The notes under the pieces are model-generated. The model saw only the letters and a program-made list of their open reading frames with translations. It had not been told where the DNA came from and made no database searches. From assembly GCF_000738435.1 (NCBI RefSeq), contig NZ_CP003984.1, positions 2,232,001-2,296,000 on the forward strand: 64,000 nt of DNA, in the 5' to 3' direction. Origin of the DNA: Planktomarina temperata RCA23 (GTDB lineage: Bacteria; Pseudomonadota; Alphaproteobacteria; Rhodobacterales; Rhodobacteraceae). The stretch's first letter is position 1. Each line of letters starts with the position of its first letter. This document shows positions 47,997 to 57,134 of this stretch, one piece after another. The translations under genes and the position numbers were made by a program.

Positions 47997-49046
47997 TCAA
48001 GACTTTCCATCCGAAGAATTTGCACCGCAAATCGGGCAATCGGCCCGCGGTTTGGTTTTTATCACACGGTTTTGCGCGTCGAGCACATTGTAAATTGCCA
48101 TCTGGCCACGCAATGGCCTGCCCGCGCCCAAGAGATATTTCAGCGCCTCAGCCGCCATGAGGCTGCCAACAATCCCCGGCAGGGCCGCAAAGACCCCGGC
48201 CTGCGCACAGCTGGGGGCCAACTCCGGCTTGGGCGCGCTGGGAAACACACATTGATAGCACGGACCAGAGCGCGCCGGATCAAACAGCGCCAGCTGCCCT
48301 TCCCATTGGCTCAAGGCTCCGCTGACCAAGGGTTTTGCGCGCGCCACGCAGGCTGCGTTCACCACATAGCGCGTCTCGAAATTATCCGTGCCATCCAGCA
48401 CAATATCATATTGACCAATCAGCTCTTCAACACTCTCGCCAGTGAGGCGATGGTTGTAACTGTTGACAGCCACATAGGGATTTAGCTCGCCAATGGCCCG
48501 CGCCGCAGAGGTGACCTTGGCGCGGCCAATATCTGCATCACGGTGAATAACTTGCCGCTGCAAGTTGCTGGCCGCCACTGTGTCATCATCCACAACACCG
48601 ATGGTTCCAACCCCGGCAGCCGCCAAATATTGCAGCGCCGGCGCGCCAAGCCCGCCCGCACCGATCACCAAGACCTTGGCGCCGCGCAGACGCATCTGCC
48701 CTGCCCCGCCAATCTCGGGCATGACGATATGACGCGCATAGCGCTCCAACTCGGCTTCAGACATCGCGTCATCTGCGGGGCGCACTGGCGGCGCCGCGCG
48801 GGAGCGCAATCTGCGCAGGCCCAGCCGATAGATCCAAATAATCGCCACAAAAGCCGCGATGATGGCCCAAAGCTCCCAGGAGCCTCCTGTGTTTTGCCGC
48901 AACGGATGAGCCGCGGGCAAAATCAGATGGGCTAAAATCACCCCCACAAACACCGCTGCAATCATACCCCATCGTTGCCGGTTCGGCGCGCCCATAGCCC
49001 AGCCAATCCCCCAAAGTACCGCACAAACGGTGCCAACCAGTATCAT
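47997..49046 (-). CDS. ThiF/MoeB-family adenylyltransferase with N-terminal membrane helices
   Basis: Activates the C-terminus of a ubiquitin-like sulfur carrier (MoaD or ThiS type) by adenylation. The 349-residue protein has an E1-like domain from about residue 97: [36 protein letters not shown] and [12 protein letters not shown], with CYQC and CPIC binding zinc. The first 90 residues hold about three hydrophobic helices, an unusual addition that would place the enzyme at the membrane. It overlaps dut by four bases. Its sulfur-carrier partner is not in this window. Confidence 0.88.
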   Translation of the reverse strand: MILVGTVCAVLWGIGWAMGAPNRQRWGMIAAVFVGVILAHLILPAAHPLRQNTGGSWELWAIIAAFVAIIWIYRLGLRRLRSRAAPPVRPADDAMSEAELERYARHIVMPEIGGAGQMRLRGAKVLVIGAGGLGAPALQYLAAAGVGTIGVVDDDTVAASNLQRQVIHRDADIGRAKVTSAARAIGELNPYVAVNSYNHRLTGESVEELIGQYDIVLDGTDNFETRYVVNAACVARAKPLVSGALSQWEGQLALFDPARSGPCYQCVFPSAPKPELAPSCAQAGVFAALPGIVGSLMAAEALKYLLGAGRPLRGQMAIYNVLDAQNRVIKTKPRADCPICGANSSDGKS

Positions 49047-49504
49047 GAGCGGCGCCCTGTGGAGCCAAAGCCACCTGCACCACGGGGCGTCGTGTCGAGC
49101 TTTGACACCTCGGCAAATTCGGCCTGAACCACGGGCGCCACAATCATTTGCGCAATGCGGTCCCCATGTCGGACGGCAAAAGCCTCAGTGCCTGTATTGA
49201 GCAAAATCACCCCAAGCGGGCCTCTATAGTCACTGTCGATCGTACCGGGAGCATTTGCCAAGGTGATCCCGAATTTCAGAGCAAGCCCAGATCGCGGGCG
49301 AATTTGCACCTCATAGCCCGTAGGTATGGCCAGGCGCAGCCCGGTGCCGATCAAGGCCCGCCCGCCAGGCTGCAGGGTGACATCTGCGCGGTCGGGGAAA
49401 TTAGCCCGAAGATCAGCGCCAGCGGCGCCCGTGGTGGCATAGGCCGGCAGGCCAAAGCTCACATCGGCCCCCGCCTCCCAGGTCATCTCAATCACTGGGT
49501 TCAC
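49043..49504 (-). CDS. dut: dUTP diphosphatase
   Basis: Hydrolyses dUTP to dUMP, keeping uracil out of DNA and feeding dTMP synthesis. The 153-residue protein has the five dUTPase motifs, including [42 protein letters not shown] and [14 protein letters not shown] overlaps join it to coaBC upstream and the ThiF-like gene downstream. The coaBC-dut order is common in proteobacteria. Confidence 0.97.
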   Translation of the reverse strand: MNPVIEMTWEAGADVSFGLPAYATTGAAGADLRANFPDRADVTLQPGGRALIGTGLRLAIPTGYEVQIRPRSGLALKFGITLANAPGTIDSDYRGPLGVILLNTGTEAFAVRHGDRIAQMIVAPVVQAEFAEVSKLDTTPRGAGGFGSTGRRS

Positions 49505-50691
49505 GTCAATGCATCCGCGATGCGGAGCGCCAGCTGGCGCGCGACGTCGCTCTTGGGCATCTCATCCCAGGTTTCGGCTCCGGCCGCGCCTATGACAGTG
49601 ACCTTGTTGCATGCACCGCCCATGATGCCGGTCTCAGGAGCCACATCATTAGCGACAATCCAATCGCAGCCCTTGCGCAAACGCTTTTCTGTTGCGTTTT
49701 CAATCACATTTTCGGTCTCTGCTGCAAAGCCCACAACCAATTGCGGCCTCATCTCATGCGCTGAAACGCGCGCCAGAATATCTGGATTTTCAGCAAACTT
49801 TAAAACCGGCAAATCGCCAGAGGATTTCTTTTTGATCTTTTGATCATGGGTGCCTGCAATGCGCCAATCCGCCACGGCTGCAGCAAAAACTGCCGCATCC
49901 ACAGGCAAAAGCCTCTCAACCGCGGCCAACATCTCCTGCGCTGTTTGTACCGGATACACGTCAACGCCAGAGGGCGGCGGCACGCGCGCCGGACCTGTAA
50001 CAAAGCTGACCCGCGCGCCCAGATCGCGCAGGGCCTCTGCGAGAGCCGCACCCTGTGCGCCGGAGGAGCGATTGGCGATGTAGCGCACCGGATCAATCGG
50101 CTCATGGGTCGGCCCAGAGGTGACCAGCACATGACGGCCCTCAAGTGGACCGCTGCAAAAAAAGCCCGCGACCTGCGCCAAAATCTCATCCACTTCTGCC
50201 ATGCGACCGGGGCCGTATTCGCCACAGGCCATTTCTCCGTCATTGGGGCCGATGATCTGCACCCCATCCTCTTGCAATTGCTTCAAATTGCGCTGCGTGG
50301 CGGGGTGCTGCCACATGCGCACATTCATGGAAGGGGCAATCATCACAGCGGTATCTGTCGCCAAAAGCAGAGTTGTGGCCAGATCATCGGCCATTCCCTG
50401 CGCCATTTTGGCCATGATGTGTGCCGTGGCCGGCGCCACAAGAACAAGATCCGCCGCACGCGACAGCTCTATATGTCCCATCTGCGCTTCTTCGGTCAGG
50501 TCGAACAACTCAGTATAGACCTTGGACCGCGCAAGGGCCGCAATTGACAGGGGCGTGACGAATTGCGCGCCCGATTGCGTCAAGACCGGCGTGACGCGCG
50601 CGCCCTGTGCAATCAACCTGCGAATCAAATCTGGGGTTTTGACCGCGGCAATACCACCAGAGATGATTAAGAGAATGTGTTTTTCGTTCAT
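49501..50691 (-). CDS. coaBC: Bifunctional phosphopantothenoylcysteine decarboxylase/synthase
   Basis: Joins cysteine to phosphopantothenate and decarboxylates the product on the way to coenzyme A. The 396-residue protein has an N-terminal FMN-binding CoaC domain ([28 protein letters not shown], and the active-site Cys in [13 protein letters not shown]). The C-terminal CoaB domain has [16 protein letters not shown] and [12 protein letters not shown]. It begins 56 bases after rpoH, with a hairpin in between. Confidence 0.96.
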   Translation of the reverse strand: MNEKHILLIISGGIAAVKTPDLIRRLIAQGARVTPVLTQSGAQFVTPLSIAALARSKVYTELFDLTEEAQMGHIELSRAADLVLVAPATAHIMAKMAQGMADDLATTLLLATDTAVMIAPSMNVRMWQHPATQRNLKQLQEDGVQIIGPNDGEMACGEYGPGRMAEVDEILAQVAGFFCSGPLEGRHVLVTSGPTHEPIDPVRYIANRSSGAQGAALAEALRDLGARVSFVTGPARVPPPSGVDVYPVQTAQEMLAAVERLLPVDAAVFAAAVADWRIAGTHDQKIKKKSSGDLPVLKFAENPDILARVSAHEMRPQLVVGFAAETENVIENATEKRLRKGCDWIVANDVAPETGIMGGACNKVTVIGAAGAETWDEMPKSDVARQLALRIADALT

Positions 50692-50707
50692 AGCTTACAG
50701 TTACGCA

Positions 50708-50734
50708 GCCAGACCTCGCTCTGCAAGGTCTGGC
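50708..50734 (-). terminator. Hairpin between rpoH and coaBC
   Basis: GCCAGACCT and AGGTCTGGC form a perfect nine-pair stem with a nine-base loop, 14 bases past the rpoH stop. No T-run follows on the minus strand, so it may attenuate rather than fully stop transcription. Confidence 0.55.
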
Positions 50735-50747
50735 ACTGCCAAAAAGC

Positions 50748-51626
50748 TCACTGGAAAAATGCGCCTGCCTCGGGGGCCTGATCTTCCAGAGCCAGACGCA
50801 TCTTTTTAAACGCGGCCGCTTCCACCTGTCTGATCCGCTCTTTTGACAGACCCAATTCTTCGCCCAGGCTCTCCAAAGTGCGCGGCACCTCAATCAATTT
50901 CCGCTCCCGCACGATATATCTTTCACGATCATTGAGCACGCTCATCGCTTGCAGCAACCATTTGCGCAGCGCCTCTTGGTCATGGTCAATCTCTACGATT
51001 TCAGCGGCCTGCGCGCTGTCATCTTCCAGCGCATCAATCCACTCGCGACCTTCGTCTTCGGTCGATTGCGTTGCATTAAGCGAAAAATCGGAGCCCGACA
51101 AACGGCCATCCATCATCTCCACATCATGCAGTGGCACGCCCAAATCCTGCGCAATCAGCTGCTGCAATTGATGCCGATCCAGCGTTTGGCCGGCGTTATT
51201 GGCATCGCGCTCAATCCGCGCCTGAATGCGCCGCATGTTAAAAAACAAAGACTTTTGCGGGCTGGTCGATCCCGTACGGACCATTGACCAATTGCGCATC
51301 ACATATTCTTGCACAGAGGCTTTGATCCACCACACCGCATAGGTTGAGAACCGCACGCCGCGATCGGGATCAAATTTCTCTGCCGCTTTCATCAGGCCGA
51401 GACCGGCCTCTTGGATCAAATCTCCCATCGGCGCGCCATAGCGTTTGAACTTCGCAGCTTGCGAAATCGCCAGCCGCATATAGGCATTGATCAAACGGTG
51501 CAGGCTTTGCTCGCAGCGTTCGTCACGCCAAGCGTAGGCCAATTTCAACTCCGTTTCAGCGTCAAGCATCTCCGCTTTCATTGCAGTGCGCGGTAGAAAA
51601 TTCTCTGTGCGGCCGTCTAAAGGCAT
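50748..51626 (-). CDS. rpoH2: RNA polymerase sigma-32 factor, RpoHII-type
   Basis: Alternative sigma factor for heat and oxidative-stress genes. The 292-residue protein has regions 2.1-2.4 (RLINAYMRLAISQAAKFKR, DLIQEAGLGLMKAAEKFDP, FSTYAVWWIKASVQEYVMR), the box QKSLFFNMRR, and region 4 with ESLGEELGLSKERIRQVE. The sequence resembles the second sigma-32 of Rhodobacter-type bacteria (linked to singlet-oxygen response) more than RpoHI; this assignment is by memory of the families. GGGAGGCG precedes the ATG at 51626; an in-frame TTG at 51641 overlaps that site and is rejected. Confidence 0.88.
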   Translation of the reverse strand: MPLDGRTENFLPRTAMKAEMLDAETELKLAYAWRDERCEQSLHRLINAYMRLAISQAAKFKRYGAPMGDLIQEAGLGLMKAAEKFDPDRGVRFSTYAVWWIKASVQEYVMRNWSMVRTGSTSPQKSLFFNMRRIQARIERDANNAGQTLDRHQLQQLIAQDLGVPLHDVEMMDGRLSGSDFSLNATQSTEDEGREWIDALEDDSAQAAEIVEIDHDQEALRKWLLQAMSVLNDRERYIVRERKLIEVPRTLESLGEELGLSKERIRQVEAAAFKKMRLALEDQAPEAGAFFQ

Positions 51627-51715
51627 GGGTTCGCCTCCCAATCAGTAAAAGATGAAAAACTTGTTATTCTCTTCTTACGCAGGTACATGCAGGTTGGATC
51701 ACTCTTGGGGACATA

Positions 51716-52249
51716 ATGCCTGCAGAAAACAAAACTCCAGCCCTACGCCTGGTGCTCGGCGGCGCAAATTCTGGCAAATCACGAGTTGCCGAACAGTTGA
51801 TTGCCGCGACCGGCCGGCCCCGGCGCTATATCGCAACAGCCCAGGCTTGGGATGATGAAATGGGTGCAAAAATCGCGCAGCACCGCCTGCAACGCGGGTC
51901 CGATTGGACCACTGTTGAGGCGCCGCTGGATCTCATGGAGGCTCTGGCGGCAGCACAGCCGGACGAAATCGTGCTCCTCGATTGCGTCACGCTTTGGCTG
52001 AGCAATCTCATGATGGCCGAGCGGGATATTCAAACCGCTTGTGCCGCGCTTTGCACAGCTCTCACCCAGGCCCCCTGCCCTGTAATTGTGGTCAGCAATG
52101 AAGTTGGTCAAGGCATCACGCCAGACAATGCAATGGCGCGGGCTTTTGTCAAACACCAAGGCCACCTCAATCAAGATCTCGCCCGCCTGGCCCAGGAGGT
52201 GATCTTTGTCACCGCTGGCATCGCGCAAACCCTCAAGGCCACGCCATGA
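51716..52249 (+). CDS. cobU: Bifunctional adenosylcobinamide kinase/guanylyltransferase
   Basis: Phosphorylates adenosylcobinamide and transfers GMP to it, in nucleotide-loop assembly of vitamin B12 (called cobP in some alphaproteobacteria). The 177-residue protein has the P-loop LVLGGANSGKSRVAE, RRYIATAQAWDDEM (histidine-containing region downstream, KIAQHRLQRG), and VIVVSNEVGQGITP. It overlaps the next gene by four bases and is divergent from rpoH. It fits the B12 need of NrdJ. Confidence 0.94.
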   Translation: MPAENKTPALRLVLGGANSGKSRVAEQLIAATGRPRRYIATAQAWDDEMGAKIAQHRLQRGSDWTTVEAPLDLMEALAAAQPDEIVLLDCVTLWLSNLMMAERDIQTACAALCTALTQAPCPVIVVSNEVGQGITPDNAMARAFVKHQGHLNQDLARLAQEVIFVTAGIAQTLKATP

Positions 52250-52818
52250 GCGATTGGTTTTGGATAAGGCACGGCCCGACCCATGAGAAAAATTTCACCG
52301 GCTGGCGCGACGTGCCGGCCGATCTGTCTGACCGCGCGTTGATCGACCGCCTAAGCGCGTATCTGCCGCCTGAGGCTGTGGTGGTGTCCTCTGATCTGAC
52401 CCGCTCTGTCACCACCGCCGATGCCCTTGCCGGCGGGCGCACCCGACTGCCGCATGAAGCCGATCTCCGGGAGTTTCATTTTGGCGATTGGGATGGGCGG
52501 CATTGGTCAGATGTTGCACAGACCGATCCCCAATTGAGCCGCGATTTTTGGGAAAAACCCGGTGATATTATGGCCCCAAATGGCGAAAGCTGGAACATGG
52601 CCGCCGCCCGCGCCCGCCCGGTGGTCGACCGGTTGACTGCGGCCCATAACAGCATCATCGCCGTGGCGCATTTCGGCATCATCCTCACCCAGGTGCAACG
52701 CGCCCTGGACAGCAGCGCCTACGCCTGCCTGGCTCATAAAATCGACAATTTCAGCGTCACCCATTTGCGCGAAGACCAGGGCGAGTGGCAGGTGATTTGC
52801 ATCAACCACTTGCCATAG
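52246..52818 (+). CDS. Histidine-phosphatase family protein, probable alpha-ribazole phosphatase
   Basis: A 190-residue phosphatase with the catalytic motif WIRHGPTHEKNFTGW and the second histidine in AVAHFGIIL. The family covers many small phosphatases. The four-base overlap with the cobinamide kinase gene suggests the CobC role, removing phosphate from alpha-ribazole-5'-phosphate or the cobalamin precursor. That assignment rests on context. Confidence 0.82.
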   Translation: MSDWFWIRHGPTHEKNFTGWRDVPADLSDRALIDRLSAYLPPEAVVVSSDLTRSVTTADALAGGRTRLPHEADLREFHFGDWDGRHWSDVAQTDPQLSRDFWEKPGDIMAPNGESWNMAAARARPVVDRLTAAHNSIIAVAHFGIILTQVQRALDSSAYACLAHKIDNFSVTHLREDQGEWQVICINHLP

Positions 52819-52881
52819 GGGTCTTTTAACTACATATTTTAAATAATAAATCTTATTTTTGTCGCCTTATTGGACCCCAGA

Positions 52882-53757
52882 ATGACCTATGATCTCTATA
52901 TCGGCGACCGCACGTTCAGCAGTTGGTCTCTTCGCGGATGGTTGATGCTCAAATCTTTCGGCATCCCCTTCAAAAGCCATATTCTGGGGCTTTACAGCGG
53001 AACGTTAGAGGCCGATCTCGCCCCCTTCGCGCCCGCGCGTCAAGTTCCAGTTTTGAAAACGCCCAAAAGGCACATGATTTTTGATACGCTCGCCATAGCG
53101 GAAACACTTGCGCAGGCCCATCCAAAGGCCGGTCTATGGCCAGAAGATCCAGCACGGCGCGGCGCGGCACGCAGTCTTGTGGCCCAAATGCACAGCGGCT
53201 TTTCTGCCCTACGCACTCACTGCCCAATGAACCTGCAAAACGCTTGGGAAGAGTTTGAAGTTTCGGAAAATCTGTACGCCGATCTCGCTTACCTAGAAAC
53301 CCTATAGAACTATGCTTTCAAGATGTCCGGCGATCAAGATTGGCTCTTTGGCGCCTATTCACTTGCCGATGTGTTTTTCGCCCCGGTTGCGGCACGAATT
53401 GCCTGTTATAAGCTGCCTGTCTCACAGCAAGCGCAGCAGTATGTTGACAAACATTTGGCCCATCAAGATTTTCGCCAGTGGCGCGCTATGGGACTTACGA
53501 AACACTACGATCCCTTTCCCTACAACATGCCCTGCGCCTCTGTGCCTTGGCCCGGCCCACGCACCATAGCGGCCGCAGTCGCCCAAGGGCCGTCTGAAAA
53601 CGAAACCTGCCCTTATTCGGGTGATGCGGTGACCGATTTTTTACGCATTGATGGCCGCGTTTTTGGCTTTTGCAATCCGTTTTGCCGCGACAAGACTCTG
53701 GTTGATCCCGCCGCCTGGCCGGAGTTTATGGTGCTATACTCGACCGCCAAAGCCTAA
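52882..53757 (+). pseudogene. Glutathione S-transferase-like gene with an in-frame TAG
   Basis: The frame reads as one GST-like protein of about 291 codons, interrupted only by TAG at 53305-53307. Before it come a thioredoxin-fold start (MTYDLYIGDRTFSSWSLRGW) and FAPARQVPVLKTPK; after it, without a frame change, DWLFGAYSLADVFFAPVAAR and a C-terminal Cys-containing region (CPYSGDAV, FCNPFCRDK). In related proteins as I recall them, a Trp stands where the stop is (ETLW), so TGG to TAG is the likely change. It may be a recent pseudogene, a population variant or a sequence error. Confidence 0.82.
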
Positions 53758-53828
53758 GGCGCCGTTCACCTTTCGTAAACCATGATGACCTATGCTCGCT
53801 TAACCCGTAACCACACAGGGCCAAGCCG

Positions 53829-55420
53829 ATGGTGGCCGTTACCTATACAGTTGCATTTCATGGGGTGGAGGCCCGACCGGTTGAGGTGCAATGCGCCGTG
53901 GCGCCTGGTCTGCCCAGTTTTCAAATCGTCGGGCTGGCCAATAAAGCTGTTAGTGAGGCACGCGAGCGGGTCAGAGCCGCGCTTGACGCCCTCTCGATTG
54001 CCCTCCCCTCCAAGCGGATCACGGTGAACCTGTCACCGGCCGATATGCCCAAGGAGGGTTCACATTTCGACCTTCCCATTGCGGTGGCCCTCCTCTCAGC
54101 CCTGGGCATGATCCCGCAGGAGGAGATTGGTGCCTGCGTTCTCATGGGTGAGCTGGCTTTGGGGGCGATCTGGTACAGGTCGCCGGCTGCCTGCCCGCGG
54201 CGCTCACCGCTGCCAGTGACGAGCGCAGCTTGATTTGCCCCAAAGCCTCGGGCGCCGAAGCCGCTTGGGTTGAGGCCGCCGCGGTCTTCGCCGCGCCCAA
54301 CCTTGCCGCTGTCCTGCACCACCTCACCGGGCAAAACCTTCTTAAACTAGCGCAACTGGGCGAGGTGACGACCGGGCAATCCGCCAAAGATCTGTCCGAC
54401 GTCAAGGGCCAAGAACGGGCCAAACGCGCCTTGGAAATTGCAGCGGCCGGGCGGCATCACATGCTGATGGTGGGCCCACCGGGATCTGGAAAATCCATGC
54501 TGGCGGCGCGCCTGCCCGGCCTCCTACCGCCGCTCAGCCCTGCCGAAGCGCTCGAAACCTCCATGATTCACTCCCTAGCCGGATTACTTGATGAGGGGGG
54601 AATCTCTCGCGAGCGCCCGTTTCGCGAACCCCATAGCACCGCCTCCATGGCCGCGATCATCGGCGGAGGTCGCAGTGCAAAACCGGGGGAGGTCTCCTTG
54701 GCGCACAATGGGGTCCTGTTTATGGATGAGTTTCCGGAATTTCCGCGCCACGTCTTGGAAACCCTGCGCCAACCGATTGAAACGGGTGAAGTGATGGTCG
54801 CGCGTGCCAATGCCCATGTGAAATATCCAAGTCGCTTCATGCTTATTGCTGCCGCCAATCCCTGCCGTTGTGGCTATATGTCTGATCCCGCAAGGGCCTG
54901 CGCCCGCGCCCCGGAATGCGGCGCTGACTATCTGGGCCGCATATCTGGCCCGCTGCTGGATCGGTTTGACCTGCGGGTTGATGTGCCGCCTGTCGCCTAC
55001 AGCGATCTTGAGCTGCCTTGTGACAGCGAGCCAAGTGCCGAGGTGGCGCGGCGCATCGCTGCCGCCCGTGACCGGCAAGCCACGCGATATGCCGAAACTT
55101 TGCACTGTACGGTCAATGCAGATGCCGAAGGGTCCGTATTGCAAAAGTTCGCAACGCCCAGCCTAGACGGTCAGGCGCTCTTGCTCGAAATTGCGGAACG
55201 TTTTGGCCTAACAGCGCGGGGCTATCATCGTGTGATGCGGGTCGCGCGCACCATTGCGGATTTGGCCGGCAGTGAGGCGGTGGAACGGGCCCATATTGCA
55301 GAAGCGGGCAGCTTTCGCCTGCCTACGGGACAAATCCGATCTCAGCCGCGCAACAGTCGAAAAGCCGCCGCTGCCGCCCAGCCAGAGAAAATGGCAATGG
55401 CCAATGACAGCAGGCCATAA
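53829..55420 (+). pseudogene. comM: ComM/YifB-family Mg-chelatase-like ATPase, frameshifted
   Basis: ComM is a hexameric helicase used in natural transformation. The N-terminal Lon-like part (GLPSFQIVGLANKAVSEARERV) is read from 53829, the ATPase part (MVGPPGSGKSMLAARLPG, FMDEFPEF, AAANPCRCGYM) from another frame. The switch falls at GGGGG 54161-54165. Adding one base there restores ELAL-x-GDLVQVAGCLPAALTA running into ICPKASG. The C-terminus also runs about 30 residues past the usual end, into the antisense neighbour. Either a true pseudogene or a one-base sequencing error. Confidence 0.85.
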
Positions 55421-56109
55421 ACCACCGGACGCTCATGGGCCAAATTATACAGCCAACGCTCGATGCCAACCTTATGCACATCGATTGCGGTCTGATACTG
55501 CGACACAACCTCGCCGTCGCGCATCACGAAAATACGCGCCGAATAGGCACCTTCCACCAAATTTGACGGCAGTGAAACAGAGGTTGAGAACAAGGTTTGC
55601 TCTTGCAGCTGCACCGAGCCCGGCAGCATTTGATACAGCCCCTGCTCTTCGCGTACGCGCACCAGAGCTTCGGTAAATTGATCTTTGTTGTTCGTGCTGG
55701 GAGGAACGGCCACCGCTCGGATCAACTGGCGTACAGAGATTTGATGCCACAGATCTGATGCCTCGCTGACCACGCGGTCAAAAGGTCCGGTGGTGGCCAC
55801 CGCATAAAAACTGGGCGCCAGATCGACATCAAAAGCCTCTACATTGACCCAAATGCCCAAACGTTTGTCCTTACGGCGCACGGTGACGGGATTGCGTGGG
55901 CTGGCGATGGTGACAACAACATCGAGATCACCGGCCGAACTGGCTGCGGTTTCATGTTTCAAAGCACCGAAGATCAAGATTTCCGACCCATTGAAAAACG
56001 CAGTGATCCCGATTTCGTTTTTCGACATGCCCAGAACAATATCCTGCGCCGAGACCGGGCCAGAGAGGGCCAGCAGAGCAAAAAGCAACCTTGCGAAAAA
56101 CCCTTGCAT
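55342..56109 (-). CDS. TIGR02186-family membrane protein
   Basis: A 255-residue protein of unknown function. It has a signal peptide (MQGFFARLLFALLALSGPVS, cleaved near SAQ), an extracytoplasmic beta-rich domain (KNEIGITAFFNGSEILIFGAL), and one C-terminal membrane helix (VVYGLLSLAIAIFSGWAAAAA). It starts at ATG 56109, which overlaps the stop of the TSUP gene (TGATG). This family is commonly found beside TauE/SafE-type exporters, so a role in the same anion transport is likely. Its 3' end overlaps the comM reading frame by 79 bases on the opposite strand. Confidence 0.82.
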   Translation of the reverse strand: MQGFFARLLFALLALSGPVSAQDIVLGMSKNEIGITAFFNGSEILIFGALKHETAASSAGDLDVVVTIASPRNPVTVRRKDKRLGIWVNVEAFDVDLAPSFYAVATTGPFDRVVSEASDLWHQISVRQLIRAVAVPPSTNNKDQFTEALVRVREEQGLYQMLPGSVQLQEQTLFSTSVSLPSNLVEGAYSARIFVMRDGEVVSQYQTAIDVHKVGIERWLYNLAHERPVVYGLLSLAIAIFSGWAAAAAFRLLRG

Positions 56110-57026
56110 CAATGGCCTCCCGCAACGCCGAGGCTAAACAGTTCTGCCGGCTCTACGATCAGGTCCAAAGCCAGCTTGCCGCAGACCAAAAGCACCATCA
56201 GCGCGAGAAGGATTCGCAGCTGTTCAGCTTTGAGCTTGGCGCCGATCATAGTACCGAATTGCGCGCCAATGACCCCGCCAATCAAGAGCAATACCGCCAG
56301 AACCATATCCACTGTGTAATTGGTGGTGGCATGCAGCATAGTGGTAAATGCTGTGACAAAGATGATCTGAAACAGCGATGTGCCCACCACGACTTTTGTC
56401 GGCATGCCCAGCAGGTAAATCATCGCCGGAACCATGACGAAACCGCCGCCCACGCCCATGATCGCGGCCAAGACACCTACGGCGACGCCAACAACGATGG
56501 GTGGGATTATAGAAATATACAGACCCGACACACGGAACCGCATTTTAAACGGTAGACTATGCACCAAACCGCGTTTTTTGCGCGGCTTGGACACGGCCAC
56601 CTGTTTCGATTTGCGCAGCGCCCGCAGGCTTTCGGCAAACATCAAGCTGCCAACGACACCCAAAAACAGCACGTAGCACAATTTGACCAAGAGATCGACC
56701 TGGCCCAAACTTTTGAGGTAATTGAACACAACCACACCAAGCGCCGCACCGACCAACCCGCCAATGAGCAGCACCCCGCCCATTTTGAAATCCACCGTTT
56801 TGCGTTTCACATGCGCCAAAACGCCAGAGAAGGAGGAGGCCACGATTTGATTGGCTTCTGTGGCAACGGCCACCGCAGGGGGGATGCCGATGAAAAACAA
56901 AAGCGGTGTCATCAAAAAGCCACCGCCAACGCCGAACATGCCCGAAAGAATCCCCACCAACCCGCCGAGCCCCAACAGGACAAAGGCATTCACAGAGACT
57001 TCAGCAATGGGCAGATAGATATACAT
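56109..57026 (-). CDS. TSUP (TauE/SafE) family anion transporter
   Basis: A 305-residue inner-membrane protein with about eight hydrophobic helices. The family's two related halves are visible: LGGLVGILSGMFGVGGGFLMTPLL near the start and VGVLAAIMGVGGGFVMVPAMIYL in the middle. TSUP members often move sulfite, sulfonates or sulfoacetate. The substrate here is open. It is coupled to the downstream TIGR02186 gene. Confidence 0.9.
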   Translation of the reverse strand: MYIYLPIAEVSVNAFVLLGLGGLVGILSGMFGVGGGFLMTPLLFFIGIPPAVAVATEANQIVASSFSGVLAHVKRKTVDFKMGGVLLIGGLVGAALGVVVFNYLKSLGQVDLLVKLCYVLFLGVVGSLMFAESLRALRKSKQVAVSKPRKKRGLVHSLPFKMRFRVSGLYISIIPPIVVGVAVGVLAAIMGVGGGFVMVPAMIYLLGMPTKVVVGTSLFQIIFVTAFTTMLHATTNYTVDMVLAVLLLIGGVIGAQFGTMIGAKLKAEQLRILLALMVLLVCGKLALDLIVEPAELFSLGVAGGH

Positions 57027-57134
57027 GGCGCCGCATAGCCCTAACGCTGGTCTCGGGCAAGGGGGTGGAGAGGCTCGGCGTGAAATCTGCGCTAAAAACG
57101 CCCGTGTGGCCTTATCATCATCTGAAATTTGGCC

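Noticed and set aside
53305-53307. TAG read as pyrrolysine or another recoded amino acid
   Set aside because: There are no pyl genes in view, the protein is not a methylamine methyltransferase, and a Trp is expected at this place. A point mutation or sequence error is simpler.
54161-54165. Programmed frameshift in comM
   Set aside because: No slippery heptamer with a downstream pseudoknot or internal Shine-Dalgarno pattern was seen, and ComM is not known to use frameshifting.
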